From NCBI RefSeq assembly GCF_026241895.1, contig NZ_JAPJIV010000016.1:62001-126000 (forward strand): a stretch of 64,000 bases of DNA. Direction: 5' to 3'. The translations under genes were made by a program, and so were the position numbers. Source of the stretch: Pseudomonas sp. RIT-562 (lineage in GTDB: Bacteria > Pseudomonadota > Gammaproteobacteria > Pseudomonadales > Pseudomonadaceae). Below the pieces are notes generated by a model. That model saw nothing but the letters and a program-made list of their open reading frames with translations, was not told the DNA's origin and ran no database searches. This document shows, one piece after another, positions 33,404-41,599 of this stretch (position 1 is the first letter of the stretch; every line of letters begins with the position of its first letter).

Positions 33404-34027
33404 ATGAAATTCCTCGAAAAACTCAAAGAACGAAAAACCCGAAAACATCTCAAGCGCCTGGAAAAACTGCAGCGGGCTCCGGAAAAAATCCGCCTGCGTT
33501 ACCCCCGCTATGAAATAGGCGTGGGCACCTACGGCATTCCCGAAGTCATGGAGTTTGGCGACGATACGATCCTCAAGGTCGGCTCGTACACCTCGATCGC
33601 CGAAGGTGTGCAAATTCTGCTCGGTGGCGGGCATCGCACCGACTGGGTCAGCACCTACCCGTTCCCGTTGATGATCGACGAAGCCCGGGACATTCCCGGC
33701 TGCAGTCCAACCAAGGGTGATGTGGTGATCGGCAGCGACTGCTGGATCTGCGCCAATGTGCTGATCCTGTCGGGCGTTACCATCGGTCACGGTGCGGTCG
33801 TCGCGGCGGGGGCAGTAGTGACCCGCGACGTCGAGCCCTACTCAATCGTGGGCGGCAACCCGAGCCGACACATTCGCTGGCGCTTCGAAGAAGACGTGCG
33901 CCAGGAACTGCTGGCGTCGGCCTGGTGGGATTGGCCGATGGAAGAGGTGAAGACTGCATCGCGCATTCTGTGCAGCAGTGACATGGACGGCTTTCTGGAT
34001 TACGTCCGCCGCCGCCAGGCGTCTTGA
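33404..34027 (+). CDS. hexapeptide-repeat acetyltransferase (CatB/XAT-like)
   Basis: A 207-aa left-handed beta-helix acetyltransferase. Hexapeptide repeats run through GDDTILKVGSYTSIAEGVQILLGGGH and GDVVIGSDCWICANVLILSGVTIGHGAVVAAGAVVTRDV. The catalytic His is in GGGHRTDWVSTYPF and the C-terminal NPSRHIRWRF...WWDWP is typical of the xenobiotic/streptogramin-type family. A basic N-terminus (KLKERKTRKHLKRLEKL) is extra. Next to a glycosyltransferase, sugar O-acetylation is more likely than antibiotic inactivation. Confidence 0.86.
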   Translation: MKFLEKLKERKTRKHLKRLEKLQRAPEKIRLRYPRYEIGVGTYGIPEVMEFGDDTILKVGSYTSIAEGVQILLGGGHRTDWVSTYPFPLMIDEARDIPGCSPTKGDVVIGSDCWICANVLILSGVTIGHGAVVAAGAVVTRDVEPYSIVGGNPSRHIRWRFEEDVRQELLASAWWDWPMEEVKTASRILCSSDMDGFLDYVRRRQAS

Positions 34028-34030
34028 CCT

Positions 34031-34054
34031 TGTAGGAGCGGGCTCGCTCCTACA
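34031..34054. repeat. short REP hairpin
   Basis: TGTAGGAGCG-GGCT-CGCTCCTACA: outer parts of a REP pair with nothing between the arms. It lies just after the acetyltransferase stop and may act as its 3' hairpin. Confidence 0.75.
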
Positions 34055-34086
34055 GGGGGCTTGCGTTGGATAGGGTTCCAACTGCC

Positions 34087-34716
34087 TCAATGCATTTCGG
34101 TAAACGCCAGTTTCACCCCGATGGCAATCAGCACCGCGCCCATGGTCCGGTCGAACCAGTGGCCCATGCGCGCAAATCCGGCGCGCACTCGCTGCTGGCT
34201 GAACAACATCGCAACCAGGCAGAACCAGATCGCCGTTGCCACCGCCAGATAAACTCCGTAGCCGGCCTGCACCGACAAAGGCGTGTGCGGATTGATCACC
34301 ACGGTAAACAGCGATAGGAAGAACAGCGTGGCCTTGGGGTTCAAGCCATTGGTGACAAAGCCCGAAGTAAAGGCGCCACGGGCGGTGCGCTCGCCGGCTT
34401 CCTGGTGCAGGTCATCGGTTACCGGTTTAGCCGGTTGCGAGCGCAGCGCCTTGAAGCCGATGTACAGCAGATAAGCCGCAGCCGCCCATTTCAAGGCGTT
34501 GAACAGCACAATCGACTGCGACACGATCAGCCCGATGCCCAGCAGCGAATAACCCACGTGTAGAAAGATTGCCGAGCCGACCCCCAGCGCGGTCCATGTG
34601 CCAGCGCGACGACCGTGGGTCACGCTTTCGCGCACCACTACCGCAAAGTCCGGCCCGGGACTGGCCACGGCAAGCAGGTGGATGAGGGCGACGGTCAAGA
34701 ACTCTGTCCAGTACAT
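34087..34716 (-). CDS. LysE/RhtB family amino-acid exporter
   Basis: A 209-aa membrane protein with six predicted helices. The family signature is HLLAVASPGPDFAVVVRESVTHGRRAG; GFVTNGLNPKATLFFLSLF marks the second conserved block. These exporters release amino acids (lysine, threonine, homoserine, branched-chain) or related metabolites. AAGGA precedes the ATG by 9 nt. It is divergent from the 2-hydroxyacid dehydrogenase gene. Confidence 0.92.
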   Translation of the reverse strand: MYWTEFLTVALIHLLAVASPGPDFAVVVRESVTHGRRAGTWTALGVGSAIFLHVGYSLLGIGLIVSQSIVLFNALKWAAAAYLLYIGFKALRSQPAKPVTDDLHQEAGERTARGAFTSGFVTNGLNPKATLFFLSLFTVVINPHTPLSVQAGYGVYLAVATAIWFCLVAMLFSQQRVRAGFARMGHWFDRTMGAVLIAIGVKLAFTEMH

Positions 34717-34848
34717 GTGAAAATCCTTTGTGGCAGGCCTGGCGAAATCTTGTGAGTTGGATGCCAGCCCCGCGATGAGTAACTGATTGTTTCATCTGTT
34801 AGGCTCGGCAGATTACGCCTTCAGATCAATGCACAAAAGGTACAGTTG

Positions 34849-35814
34849 ATGACGAACACTCACCGCGCAGTTTTCCTCGACCACCCTTCCCTGGACCTCG
34901 GCGACCTCGACCTGACACCGTTGCGCGACTGTTTCAGCGACTTGCAACTGTTCGCCCAGACCGCGCCGGACCAGGTGATCGAGCGCCTCAAGGGTGCCAC
35001 CGTCGCTATCAGCAACAAAATCCTGATCGACGCTGCGGCCATCGCGGCGAGCCCGCAGCTGAAGCTGATCCTGATCACCGCCACCGGCACCAACAACATT
35101 GATCTGGCCGCCGCCCGCGCCCATGGCGTCACCGTCTGCAACTGCCAGGGCTACGGCACGCCTTCGGTGGCGCAACATACCATCATGTTGCTGTTGAACC
35201 TGGCAACGCGCCTGGCCGACTACCAGAAAGCCGTGGGCGAAGGTCGCTGGCAGCAAGCGAAACAGTTCTGCCTGCTGGACTATCCAATTACCGAGCTGGA
35301 GGGCAAAACCCTTGGGTTGCTCGGACATGGCGAACTGGGTGGCGCGGTGGCCCGGCTAGCAGAGGCATTCGGCATGCGCGTGCTGCTGGGCCAGATCCCG
35401 GGGCGCCCTGCCCGGCCGGATCGTCTGCCGCTGGCTGAGTTGCTGCCGCAAATCGACGCGCTGACCCTGCACTGTCCGCTGAACGAGCACACTCGCCATT
35501 TCATCGCCGCCGCGGAACTGGCGTCGATGAAACCCGGCGCGTTTGTGGTGAACACAGCCCGTGGTGGCTTGATCGACGAGCAGGCACTGGCCGACGCTTT
35601 GCGCAGCGGCCATCTGGGCGGCGCCGCCACCGACGTGCTGAGCGTCGAGCCACCGACCGCAGGCAATCCATTACTGGCCGACGATATCCCTCGGCTGATC
35701 GTCACCCCGCACAATGCCTGGGGCAGTCGAGAGGCGCGCCAGCGCATCGTCGGGCAACTGACCGAAAACGCGCAGGGATACTTCAGCGGTAAAGCGCTGC
35801 GGGTCGTCAGTTGA
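34849..35814 (+). CDS. D-2-hydroxyacid dehydrogenase (glycerate/hydroxypyruvate reductase-like)
   Basis: A 321-aa NAD(P)-dependent D-isomer 2-hydroxyacid dehydrogenase. The Rossmann motif is GLLGHGELGGAVARLAEAFG, with His in place of the usual second-position residue. The catalytic Arg is in NTARGGLIDE, Glu in LSVEPP and His in VTPHNAWGS. The sequence resembles HprA-like glycerate dehydrogenases. The ATG at 34849 follows AAAAGG; a TTG one codon earlier is also in frame. The next gene rsmC starts 33 nt later. Confidence 0.92.
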   Translation: MTNTHRAVFLDHPSLDLGDLDLTPLRDCFSDLQLFAQTAPDQVIERLKGATVAISNKILIDAAAIAASPQLKLILITATGTNNIDLAAARAHGVTVCNCQGYGTPSVAQHTIMLLLNLATRLADYQKAVGEGRWQQAKQFCLLDYPITELEGKTLGLLGHGELGGAVARLAEAFGMRVLLGQIPGRPARPDRLPLAELLPQIDALTLHCPLNEHTRHFIAAAELASMKPGAFVVNTARGGLIDEQALADALRSGHLGGAATDVLSVEPPTAGNPLLADDIPRLIVTPHNAWGSREARQRIVGQLTENAQGYFSGKALRVVS

Positions 35815-35847
35815 TAGACTGCGGCACTTTTTTCCAGGGAGCAGATT

Positions 35848-36846
35848 ATGGATCCGCGCAGTGAAGTACTGCTTCGTCAGGCCGAGTTATTCCAGGGTTC
35901 GGTGTTGCTCGCCGGTTTGCCCGCCGATGATCTGCTGGGGCGTCTGCCCGATGCTCACGGCTGGTGCTGGCACGCCGGTGATCAAGCGGCGCTCGACGCC
36001 CGCTTCGCCAGGCGCAGCCATTTTGGCGTGACCGCGCCCGAGCGCGAGTTCGATGCCGCCGTGCTGTTCCTACCCAAGTCCAAGGACCTCACCGACTACA
36101 TCCTCAACGCCCTGGCCTCGCGCCTGGCCGGTCGCGAGCTGTTCCTGGTCGGCGAGAAGCGCAGCGGCATCGAAGGCGCGGCGAAGCAGCTCAACCCATT
36201 CGGCAAACCGCGCAAGCTCGACAGCGCCCGCCACTGCCAGTTGTGGCAGGTCACCGTGGCCACCGCGCCCGCCGCAAAATCCCTGGAAAGCCTGGCTCAG
36301 ACTTATGAGCTGGAGCTGTCTGAAGGGCCGCTGACCGTTATCAGCTTGCCTGGGGTGTTCAGCCACGGTCGATTGGATCGCGGCAGCGCGCTGCTTCTCG
36401 AACACCTCGACAAACTGCCAAGCGGCCATCTGCTGGACTTTGGCTGCGGTGCCGGGGTGCTGGGGGCAGCGGTCAAGCGTCGCTACCCGCACAACCAGGT
36501 GACTTTGCTCGACGTGGACGCTTTCGCGGCTGCCAGCAGTCGCCTGACCCTGGCGGCAAACGGCCTTGAAGCAGAGGTGCTGACCGGTGACGGTATCGAT
36601 GCGGCACCGATGGGCTTGAGTGCGATCCTGAGTAATCCGCCGTTCCATGTCGGCGTGCATACCGACTACTTCGCCACGGAGAACTTGTTGCGAAAAGCGG
36701 CCAAACATCTGAAAAACGGCGGCGAACTGCGACTGGTTGCCAACAGCTTCCTGAAGTATCAGCCGTTGATCGAGGAGCACCTTGGGGTGTGCGCGATCAA
36801 GGCCGAAGGCCAGGGCTTCAGGATCTATCGCGCCAAGCGTGGTTGA
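35848..36846 (+). CDS. rsmC: 16S rRNA (guanine1207-N2)-methyltransferase
   Basis: RsmC (332 aa) methylates G1207 of 16S rRNA in the 30S subunit. It has a degenerate N-terminal methyltransferase-like domain (about 1-165) and a catalytic C-domain: SAM motif LLDFGCGAGVLGAAV, TLLDVDAFA and the N6/N2-methylase motif ILSNPPFHVG. Length matches the family. Followed by the manganese riboswitch region. Confidence 0.93.
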   Translation: MDPRSEVLLRQAELFQGSVLLAGLPADDLLGRLPDAHGWCWHAGDQAALDARFARRSHFGVTAPEREFDAAVLFLPKSKDLTDYILNALASRLAGRELFLVGEKRSGIEGAAKQLNPFGKPRKLDSARHCQLWQVTVATAPAAKSLESLAQTYELELSEGPLTVISLPGVFSHGRLDRGSALLLEHLDKLPSGHLLDFGCGAGVLGAAVKRRYPHNQVTLLDVDAFAAASSRLTLAANGLEAEVLTGDGIDAAPMGLSAILSNPPFHVGVHTDYFATENLLRKAAKHLKNGGELRLVANSFLKYQPLIEEHLGVCAIKAEGQGFRIYRAKRG

Positions 36847-36894
36847 AACTTTTTCTTAAAAAAGGGGCTTGCTCATTCGGTTTTGCCTAGGCAG

Positions 36895-37105
36895 AATCCG
36901 CTCCGTCCTAGGGGAGTAGTCTCCCACGAGCGCCACGCTCGTCCGGCATACGTCAACATACTTGGTCCTCAGACCATGGCGTATGCGACCTCAAGGTCCG
37001 CACAGACGGACCTCAGGGTTTGACAAGACCTATGACACGAACACCTTACCCGGGGCGGGGAGGCTGTACGTGTCATAGCCGTGTCGACCCGCCCCCTTAG
37101 GAAAA
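36895..37105 (+). promoter_or_regulatory. yybP-ykoY (manganese) riboswitch upstream of a GDT1-family Mn exporter
   Basis: The 265-nt leader carries the family's loop signature GGGGAGTAG (36911-36919) in a paired context and the distal conserved part around GCGACCTCAAGG and GACAAGACC. Aptamers of this class bind Mn(II) and switch on Mn exporters. Two mutually exclusive downstream pairings are visible. CTATGACACG (37030-37039) is a perfect complement of CGTGTCATAG (37069-37078). GGGGCGGG (37052-37059) pairs with CCCGCCCC (37088-37095), just before the Shine-Dalgarno region TAGGA. No poly-U follows the GC hairpin, so translational or Rho-linked control is likely. Confidence 0.85.
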
Positions 37106-37111
37106 TCCCTG

Positions 37112-37696
37112 ATGCTGGACTCTCTACTCGTTCCCACCGCGATCGTTGCCTTGGCCGAAATTGGCGACAAGACGCAATTGCTTGCACTCATCCTCGCCGC
37201 GCGCTTTCGCAAGCCCTGGCCGATCATCGCCGGCATCGTCGCCGCGACCCTGGCCAACCATGCAGCTGCCGGCGCGGTAGGCGCCTGGGTCGGAAGTTTC
37301 TTCTCGGATGCGATGCTGCACTGGATCCTCGCCGCGAGCTTCGCCGCAACAGCACTGTGGACCCTGGTCCCGGACAAGATGGATGACGACGAAGCCAGCA
37401 CCGGGCGCAAATTCGGACCGTTCCTCACGACGCTGATCGCGTTCTTCCTCGCTGAAATCGGCGACAAGACCCAGATCGCCACGGTGATCCTCGCCGCGCA
37501 GTATCCGGAATTGTGGCTGGTGATCATTGGCACCACCCTGGGCATGCTGATTGCCAACGTGCCGGTGGTTTTGGCGGGTAACTTTGCCGCGGAAAAACTG
37601 CCATTGACCCTGATTCGCCGGCTGGCGGCTTCGGCGTTCTTCATCCTGGCGATCGTGGCGGTGTACAAGGCGATGCAGAGCAGCGGGTGGGTGTGA
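37112..37696 (+). CDS. TMEM165/GDT1 (UPF0016) family manganese exporter
   Basis: A 194-aa inner-membrane protein with six helices arranged as two homologous halves, each with the ion-binding motif E-x-G-D-K-T: VALAEIGDKTQLLALILAARF and FFLAEIGDKTQIATVILAAQY. A hydrophilic loop (PDKMDDDEASTGRK) joins them. Bacterial members such as Vibrio MneA export Mn(II). The Mn riboswitch directly upstream supports this role. The ATG is 8-12 nt after TAGGA. A REP element follows. Confidence 0.93.
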   Translation: MLDSLLVPTAIVALAEIGDKTQLLALILAARFRKPWPIIAGIVAATLANHAAAGAVGAWVGSFFSDAMLHWILAASFAATALWTLVPDKMDDDEASTGRKFGPFLTTLIAFFLAEIGDKTQIATVILAAQYPELWLVIIGTTLGMLIANVPVVLAGNFAAEKLPLTLIRRLAASAFFILAIVAVYKAMQSSGWV

Positions 37697-37727
37697 CGGG
37701 GTAGTTCGCTAGACCGCGTTATCGTTC

Positions 37728-37778
37728 ATCGCGAGCAGGCTCACTCATTCCACTGTAGGAGTGAGCCTGCTCGCGATG
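37728..37778. repeat. REP inverted repeat with very short spacer
   Basis: CATCGCGAGCAGGCTCACTC and its complement flank only about 9 nt. It lies between the convergent Mn exporter and M48 protease genes, where it could terminate both. Confidence 0.86.
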
Positions 37779-37803
37779 GCGATTCACAGGCGCATAAGAT
37801 CCA

Positions 37804-38622
37804 TCAGGATTTCGGCGCTTTCTCGTATAGCGGCATCACTTTCGGAATGGCGGCTTCCAGCGAAGCGATCCGACTGGCCGAAGCCGGGTGAGTGCTCATG
37901 AACTCCGGTGGCGAACCTTCCGACACCTTGCTCATCTTGTTCCACAAGGTAATCGCGGCATTCGGGTTGTAACCGGCACGAGCGGCCAGCTCCAGGCCGA
38001 TCAGGTCCGCCTCGTTCTCGTTGGAGCGACTGTTGGGCAAGGTCATGCCGTAATTGGCCACCGTGTCTGCCAGCGCCAGGCTGTCCTGGCCCAGCCCGAA
38101 CAACGCACCTGCGCCCTGCTTGGCCATCTCGATGCCGTAAGCCTTGGACATTGCCTCACGCCCGTGCTCGCGCAGGGCGTGAGCAATTTCATGGCCCATG
38201 ATTGCGGCGATCTCATCGTCGGTCAGCTTCAAGGTGTCGATGAGCCCGGTGTAGAAAATGATCTTGCCGCCAGGTCCGCAGTTGGCGTTGAGTTCGTCAC
38301 TCTTGATCAGGTTGACTTCCCACTTCCATTGGGCCGAATCCGGACGGAACACCGGCGCCTGGGCAATCAGGCGGCTGGCAATCGCCTGGACTCGCTTGGC
38401 ATCGTTGCTGGTCTTGTCCAGGACGCCCTTGGTGGTCGCTTCACCGACGGTCTTCTGGTAGGACTGGGCATACATCTGGTTGACCTCGTCGGTCGACAAC
38501 ATGCTGAACATGTACTGCTTGCGCTCAACACCGACTGCGCCACCGCTGGTGGTATTGACCGACTGACAACCGGCGAGCAGCAGACTTGCGCTCAGTGCAC
38601 ACAAAACCAATGTCTTGTTCAT
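37804..38622 (-). CDS. M48-family zinc metalloprotease lipoprotein (LoiP/YggG-like)
   Basis: A 272-aa lipoprotein protease with lipobox LAGC (Cys19). The zinc-binding helix is MGHEIAHALREHGR, with the third ligand Glu in SNENEADLIGLELAARAGY. C-terminal STHPASASRIASLE is the family's S-HP-R motif. E. coli LoiP is an outer-membrane protease working with BepA in envelope quality control. The ATG at 38622 follows AAGGAG by 8 nt; an upstream in-frame Met lacks such a site. Confidence 0.92.
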   Translation of the reverse strand: MNKTLVLCALSASLLLAGCQSVNTTSGGAVGVERKQYMFSMLSTDEVNQMYAQSYQKTVGEATTKGVLDKTSNDAKRVQAIASRLIAQAPVFRPDSAQWKWEVNLIKSDELNANCGPGGKIIFYTGLIDTLKLTDDEIAAIMGHEIAHALREHGREAMSKAYGIEMAKQGAGALFGLGQDSLALADTVANYGMTLPNSRSNENEADLIGLELAARAGYNPNAAITLWNKMSKVSEGSPPEFMSTHPASASRIASLEAAIPKVMPLYEKAPKS

Positions 38623-38751
38623 CGAAAAGCTCCTTGAAAACATGCCGGTATCCTAGGCGCGGAATGGTATCGGCGCCAGACACAACTGATATACAGACGC
38701 GCATTTCAGGAAAAGGTCCGAACCCGAGCAAAAATTCGCCCACGACTGTGC

Positions 38752-39375
38752 CTATCCCGGCGTCAAACACTCCGGGCCATTGAGCTTCGGATCGTTCACC
38801 AGATTGGCCAACACCCGCTCACGCAACGCCGCAGGCTCGCTGGCCAGCAGTGCCTGCAAGGCGTGCAGCGGGGTCTCGGGGTCGAGCCACGCTTGCTGCC
38901 CTGCGGCATCCAGAATCAAGGGGCGACGCTGGCTCGCGGCAGGCTGCGTGATCACCGCAGTACTCAGCCACACCTGCTCCTGCACCGGATACGCCTCCCA
39001 GATCGCCGCGAAAAACAGCGATGCGCCTTCACCCGGTGTCAGCCAGTACGGACGCTTGCGCGCAGTGCCGCGCCATTCGTAGAACCCGTTCGCCGGCAGC
39101 AGGCAACGGCGCAGGCGCAGGGCCTCGCGAAACATCGGTTGTTCAGCCACGGTTTCGGCCCGCGCATGCGCTGGCGTACGGGACAGATCGGTCAACCACG
39201 GCGGGGTCAGCCCCCAGCGCGCACGGGCCAACTCGCGCTGGCCATCGGCACCAGCGCGCAGCATCAGTACCGAGTCGGTGGGGGAAATGTTCCACTGGGC
39301 CTGCTGATCGGCGGGAAAACCAGGCAGGGCCGCAAAAGCGGGGTTCCAGCGAAACAGGGCATAACGTCCACACAT
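38752..39375 (-). CDS. SOS-response-associated peptidase family protein (YedK/HMCES-like), divergent active site
   Basis: A 207-aa SRAP-domain protein. E. coli YedK crosslinks to abasic sites in single-stranded DNA through Cys2. Cys2 is present (MCGRYALFRW; the ATG at 39375 is chosen so that Met-Cys starts the protein, and the longer in-frame start at 39387 would mask it). The Glu is kept in NGFYEW (Glu100). Two other active-site residues are changed. The NARxET Asn is His70 (AHARAETVAEQPMF), and the HDRRP His is lost in a shortened loop (TQPAASQRRPLIL). It may still form the thiazolidine link but with altered reversal, or be a non-canonical paralogue. Confidence 0.85.
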   Translation of the reverse strand: MCGRYALFRWNPAFAALPGFPADQQAQWNISPTDSVLMLRAGADGQRELARARWGLTPPWLTDLSRTPAHARAETVAEQPMFREALRLRRCLLPANGFYEWRGTARKRPYWLTPGEGASLFFAAIWEAYPVQEQVWLSTAVITQPAASQRRPLILDAAGQQAWLDPETPLHALQALLASEPAALRERVLANLVNDPKLNGPECLTPG

Positions 39376-39410
39376 GGGGCAGCACAACTCTTGATCAAAC
39401 GAACGCCAGC

Positions 39411-39671
39411 CTAACAGACCAGCGTGCCGGGGAAACTCTCCGGTTCATCCCCAGGCAGCGGTAGCGCGGCATTGTATGCGCTGATCAGCTCGCGAGCGTA
39501 GGCGGCCTGGTCATTGTCAACGGATAGCCCGAGCAACCCGCAGGCTGGCAGCTCGCCGGTACCACCGAGCAGATCCCGCCCCACCAGATGAGCCTCAATG
39601 CCCTCACTGGCCAGCATGCCCTGCAGCAATTCGCCTTCCATCAGGTTTTCCGGTTCGTAGATTCGCTGCAT
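39411..39671 (-). CDS. DUF2007 domain protein
   Basis: An 86-aa protein starting MQRIYEPENLMEGELLQGMLASEGIEAHLVG, the DUF2007 (putative signal-transducing) fold, which resembles PII-like ferredoxin folds. The middle reads GTGELPACGLLGLSVDNDQAAYARELI. Function unknown. It starts 9 nt after the cysteine-rich small protein gene; the two are a common pair in Pseudomonas. Confidence 0.87.
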   Translation of the reverse strand: MQRIYEPENLMEGELLQGMLASEGIEAHLVGRDLLGGTGELPACGLLGLSVDNDQAAYARELISAYNAALPLPGDEPESFPGTLVC

Positions 39672-39680
39672 AACCGCCCC

Positions 39681-39863
39681 TTACTCGTTTTCGCCGAACA
39701 CTTCGAGATGCCACTCCTCTCCCTCGACCTGCAAGACGAAAGTGATCGGTCGACAACAGACCTGACAGTCTTCGATGTAAGTCTGATCGCCGCCGGAAAT
39801 ATCCACCGACGTCTCGACCTCTTCACCACAATACGGACAATCGTACAGCGCAGTTTCCAGCAT
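39681..39863 (-). CDS. CPXCG-motif cysteine-rich small protein
   Basis: A 60-aa zinc-ribbon-like protein: CPYCG near the N-terminus and CQVCCRP in the middle supply four or more cysteines for one metal. The rest is acidic (EVETSVDISGGDQTYIEDC, VEGEEWHLEVFGENE). A known short conserved family without assigned function. The ATG at 39863 fits the family length; the open frame continues upstream to 39995 without similarity. Confidence 0.88.
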   Translation of the reverse strand: MLETALYDCPYCGEEVETSVDISGGDQTYIEDCQVCCRPITFVLQVEGEEWHLEVFGENE

Positions 39864-40004
39864 CGCGGTCTCCCAGGTGACTTGTGCGTATAATCGCCGG
39901 TCTATTTGCAGGGCTATTTTTGTCTGCCTATTTTTCAGACCGTGCCCCGCTGGTTTTCGATCAAAACCTTTACTTACCCTAGCCGTTTCCAACAAGAGAG
40001 CATG

Positions 40005-41168
40005 ATGGGCGAATTCGATACCATCCGACCTTACGACGACAGCGAAGTCCCGGCAGTGCTGGCACGGCTGCTCAGCGACAAGGCGTTTCTAGATATCCTC
40101 ACCCACTTCCGCTTCCCGCGTTTTGCCGGAGCCCTTGGCTGGGCGCTCAAACCTCTTATAGCTCATCGGCTGCGTCGTGAGTTCGCCGGCGTGAATTCAG
40201 TGGCCAGTTTGCAGGATAAAGTCGAAGTGTATGTCGACCACACCATCGAACGTGCCACCGACGGCGTCACCTACAGCGGCGTCGAGCAGTTCAAGTCCGG
40301 CAGCGCTTATCTGTTCATCGCCAACCACCGCGATATCGTGATGGACCCGGCTTTCGTCAACTACGCGGTGTACCACGCCGGCCTGCCGACCCCGCGTATC
40401 GCGATTGGCGACAACCTGTTGCAGAAGCCCTTCGTCAGCGACCTGATGCGCCTGAACAAGAGCTTCATCGTGCATCGCTCGATTACCGGTCGCCGGGAAA
40501 AGATGGCGGCGTACCAGTTGCTCTCGGCCTACATCAATCATTCGATCCGTAACGACTGCGCTTCGATCTGGATCGCCCAGGCTGAAGGCCGGGCCAAGGA
40601 CGGCGATGACCGTACCGAATCGGCGATCCTCAAGATGTTCCACATGAGCCGCAAGGACGAGCCGTTCGGCGAGGTCATTCGTTCGCTGAACCTGACTCCG
40701 GTATCGATCAGTTACGAATATGACCCGTGCGATCAAGCCAAGGCCCGCGAACTGTTCATCCGTGCCACCACGGGCACCTACACCAAAGTGCCGGGCGAGG
40801 ACGATGTCAGCATTGCCAAGGGCATTACCGGCTACAAGGGACGCGTGCATGTGAACTTCGCCGCGCCGATCACCCAGGTCTTCGACGACACCAAGCAACT
40901 GGCGATCGAAATGGACAAGCAGATCCTCGGCGGCTACCGGCTGTTTCCGGTGCATTACCTGGCCTACGCCCAATGGCAGGATGCCGATCCGCAGTTGCAA
41001 GTGCCGGTCGCGGCCAAGGTGTTTGCGGCGGATGAACTGGCCAAGGCCCAGGAAGAATGGCAGCGGCGCCTGGATGATTGCCCGGCGGAGCATCGACCGT
41101 ATCTGGTGCAGCAATATGCGACGCCGGTGCGCAATCAGTATCGGGTGAAGGCCGGGCTGCCCCTGTAG
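40005..41168 (+). CDS. PlsC-type glycerol-phosphate/lyso-lipid acyltransferase
   Basis: A 387-aa cytosolic-side acyltransferase with LPLAT motifs: block I ANHRDIVMDPAF (NHxxxxD), block II around FIVHRSITGRREKM, block III IWIAQAEGRAKDGDDRTES and block IV LTPVSISYEYDP. Length is longer than PlsC (about 245 aa) and fits the 1-acylglycerol-3-phosphate acyltransferase-like group of Pseudomonas. The second of two adjacent ATGs (40005, MGEFD) is better spaced from AGAGAG. The stop TAG lies inside a REP half-site (41163-41191), so the C-terminus may have been set by that insertion. Confidence 0.88.
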   Translation: MGEFDTIRPYDDSEVPAVLARLLSDKAFLDILTHFRFPRFAGALGWALKPLIAHRLRREFAGVNSVASLQDKVEVYVDHTIERATDGVTYSGVEQFKSGSAYLFIANHRDIVMDPAFVNYAVYHAGLPTPRIAIGDNLLQKPFVSDLMRLNKSFIVHRSITGRREKMAAYQLLSAYINHSIRNDCASIWIAQAEGRAKDGDDRTESAILKMFHMSRKDEPFGEVIRSLNLTPVSISYEYDPCDQAKARELFIRATTGTYTKVPGEDDVSIAKGITGYKGRVHVNFAAPITQVFDDTKQLAIEMDKQILGGYRLFPVHYLAYAQWQDADPQLQVPVAAKVFAADELAKAQEEWQRRLDDCPAEHRPYLVQQYATPVRNQYRVKAGLPL

Positions 41169-41191
41169 GAGCTGCCGCAGGCTGCGATCTT
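41163..41191. repeat. solitary REP half-site, GTAGGAGCTGCCGCAGGCTGCG class, spanning a stop codon
   Basis: CTGTAGGAGCTGCCGCAGGC... matches the arms of the paired element at 45268-45339 apart from single changes. No complementary arm follows. Its TAG at 41166-41168 is the stop codon of the acyltransferase gene. Confidence 0.78.
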
Positions 41192-41202
41192 CGTTTAGAG
41201 GG

Positions 41203-41481
41203 TCAAAACTGCGTGCTGATCCACGACACCACCAGCGCCAACCCCAGGCACGCGAAGCCGAAGCGATAGAAAAATCGGTTCATGCGCAAGGTCGCCCAAT
41301 CCAGCGTCGGCTCCACGCTAGGGCGGCTGTGGCGCTGCGCCTCGATACTGGCCAGCGCGCGTTGCTCGCGGCGTCGAGTGGCATGCAACAGCCAACTGCC
41401 CGGGAAGGCGAGCAGCAAGGCCAACAGGTTGATCAATTTGGCGGGATGGGCGGTAAACAGCGTCATCAAATGCAGCGACAT
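41203..41481 (-). CDS. small two-helix membrane protein, unknown function
   Basis: A 92-aa protein with an N-terminal hydrophobic helix (LINLLALLLAFPGSWLL), a basic loop (HATRRREQRALASIEAQRH) and a C-terminal helix (FFYRFGFACLGLALVVSWI). Both termini probably lie on the same side. GAGGT precedes the ATG at 41481. Looks like a conserved Pseudomonas hypothetical; I do not recognise a domain. Confidence 0.72.
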   Translation of the reverse strand: MSLHLMTLFTAHPAKLINLLALLLAFPGSWLLHATRRREQRALASIEAQRHSRPSVEPTLDWATLRMNRFFYRFGFACLGLALVVSWISTQF

Positions 41482-41599
41482 CACGAACCTCGGGCAGATC
41501 AGGTGTGGCAAGTCGCCAGATCGGCGACTGCGGCGCGGATTCTACCGAAAGCCCGTTCACCTGCCCCGCCTTTCCGACAAATAACGGAAAACTGAGCAA

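Noticed and set aside
33404..34027. Chloramphenicol/streptogramin resistance gene
   Set aside because: The hexapeptide acetyltransferase family includes CatB and Vat, but this copy is coupled to a glycosyltransferase and no resistance context exists; sugar acetylation is more likely.
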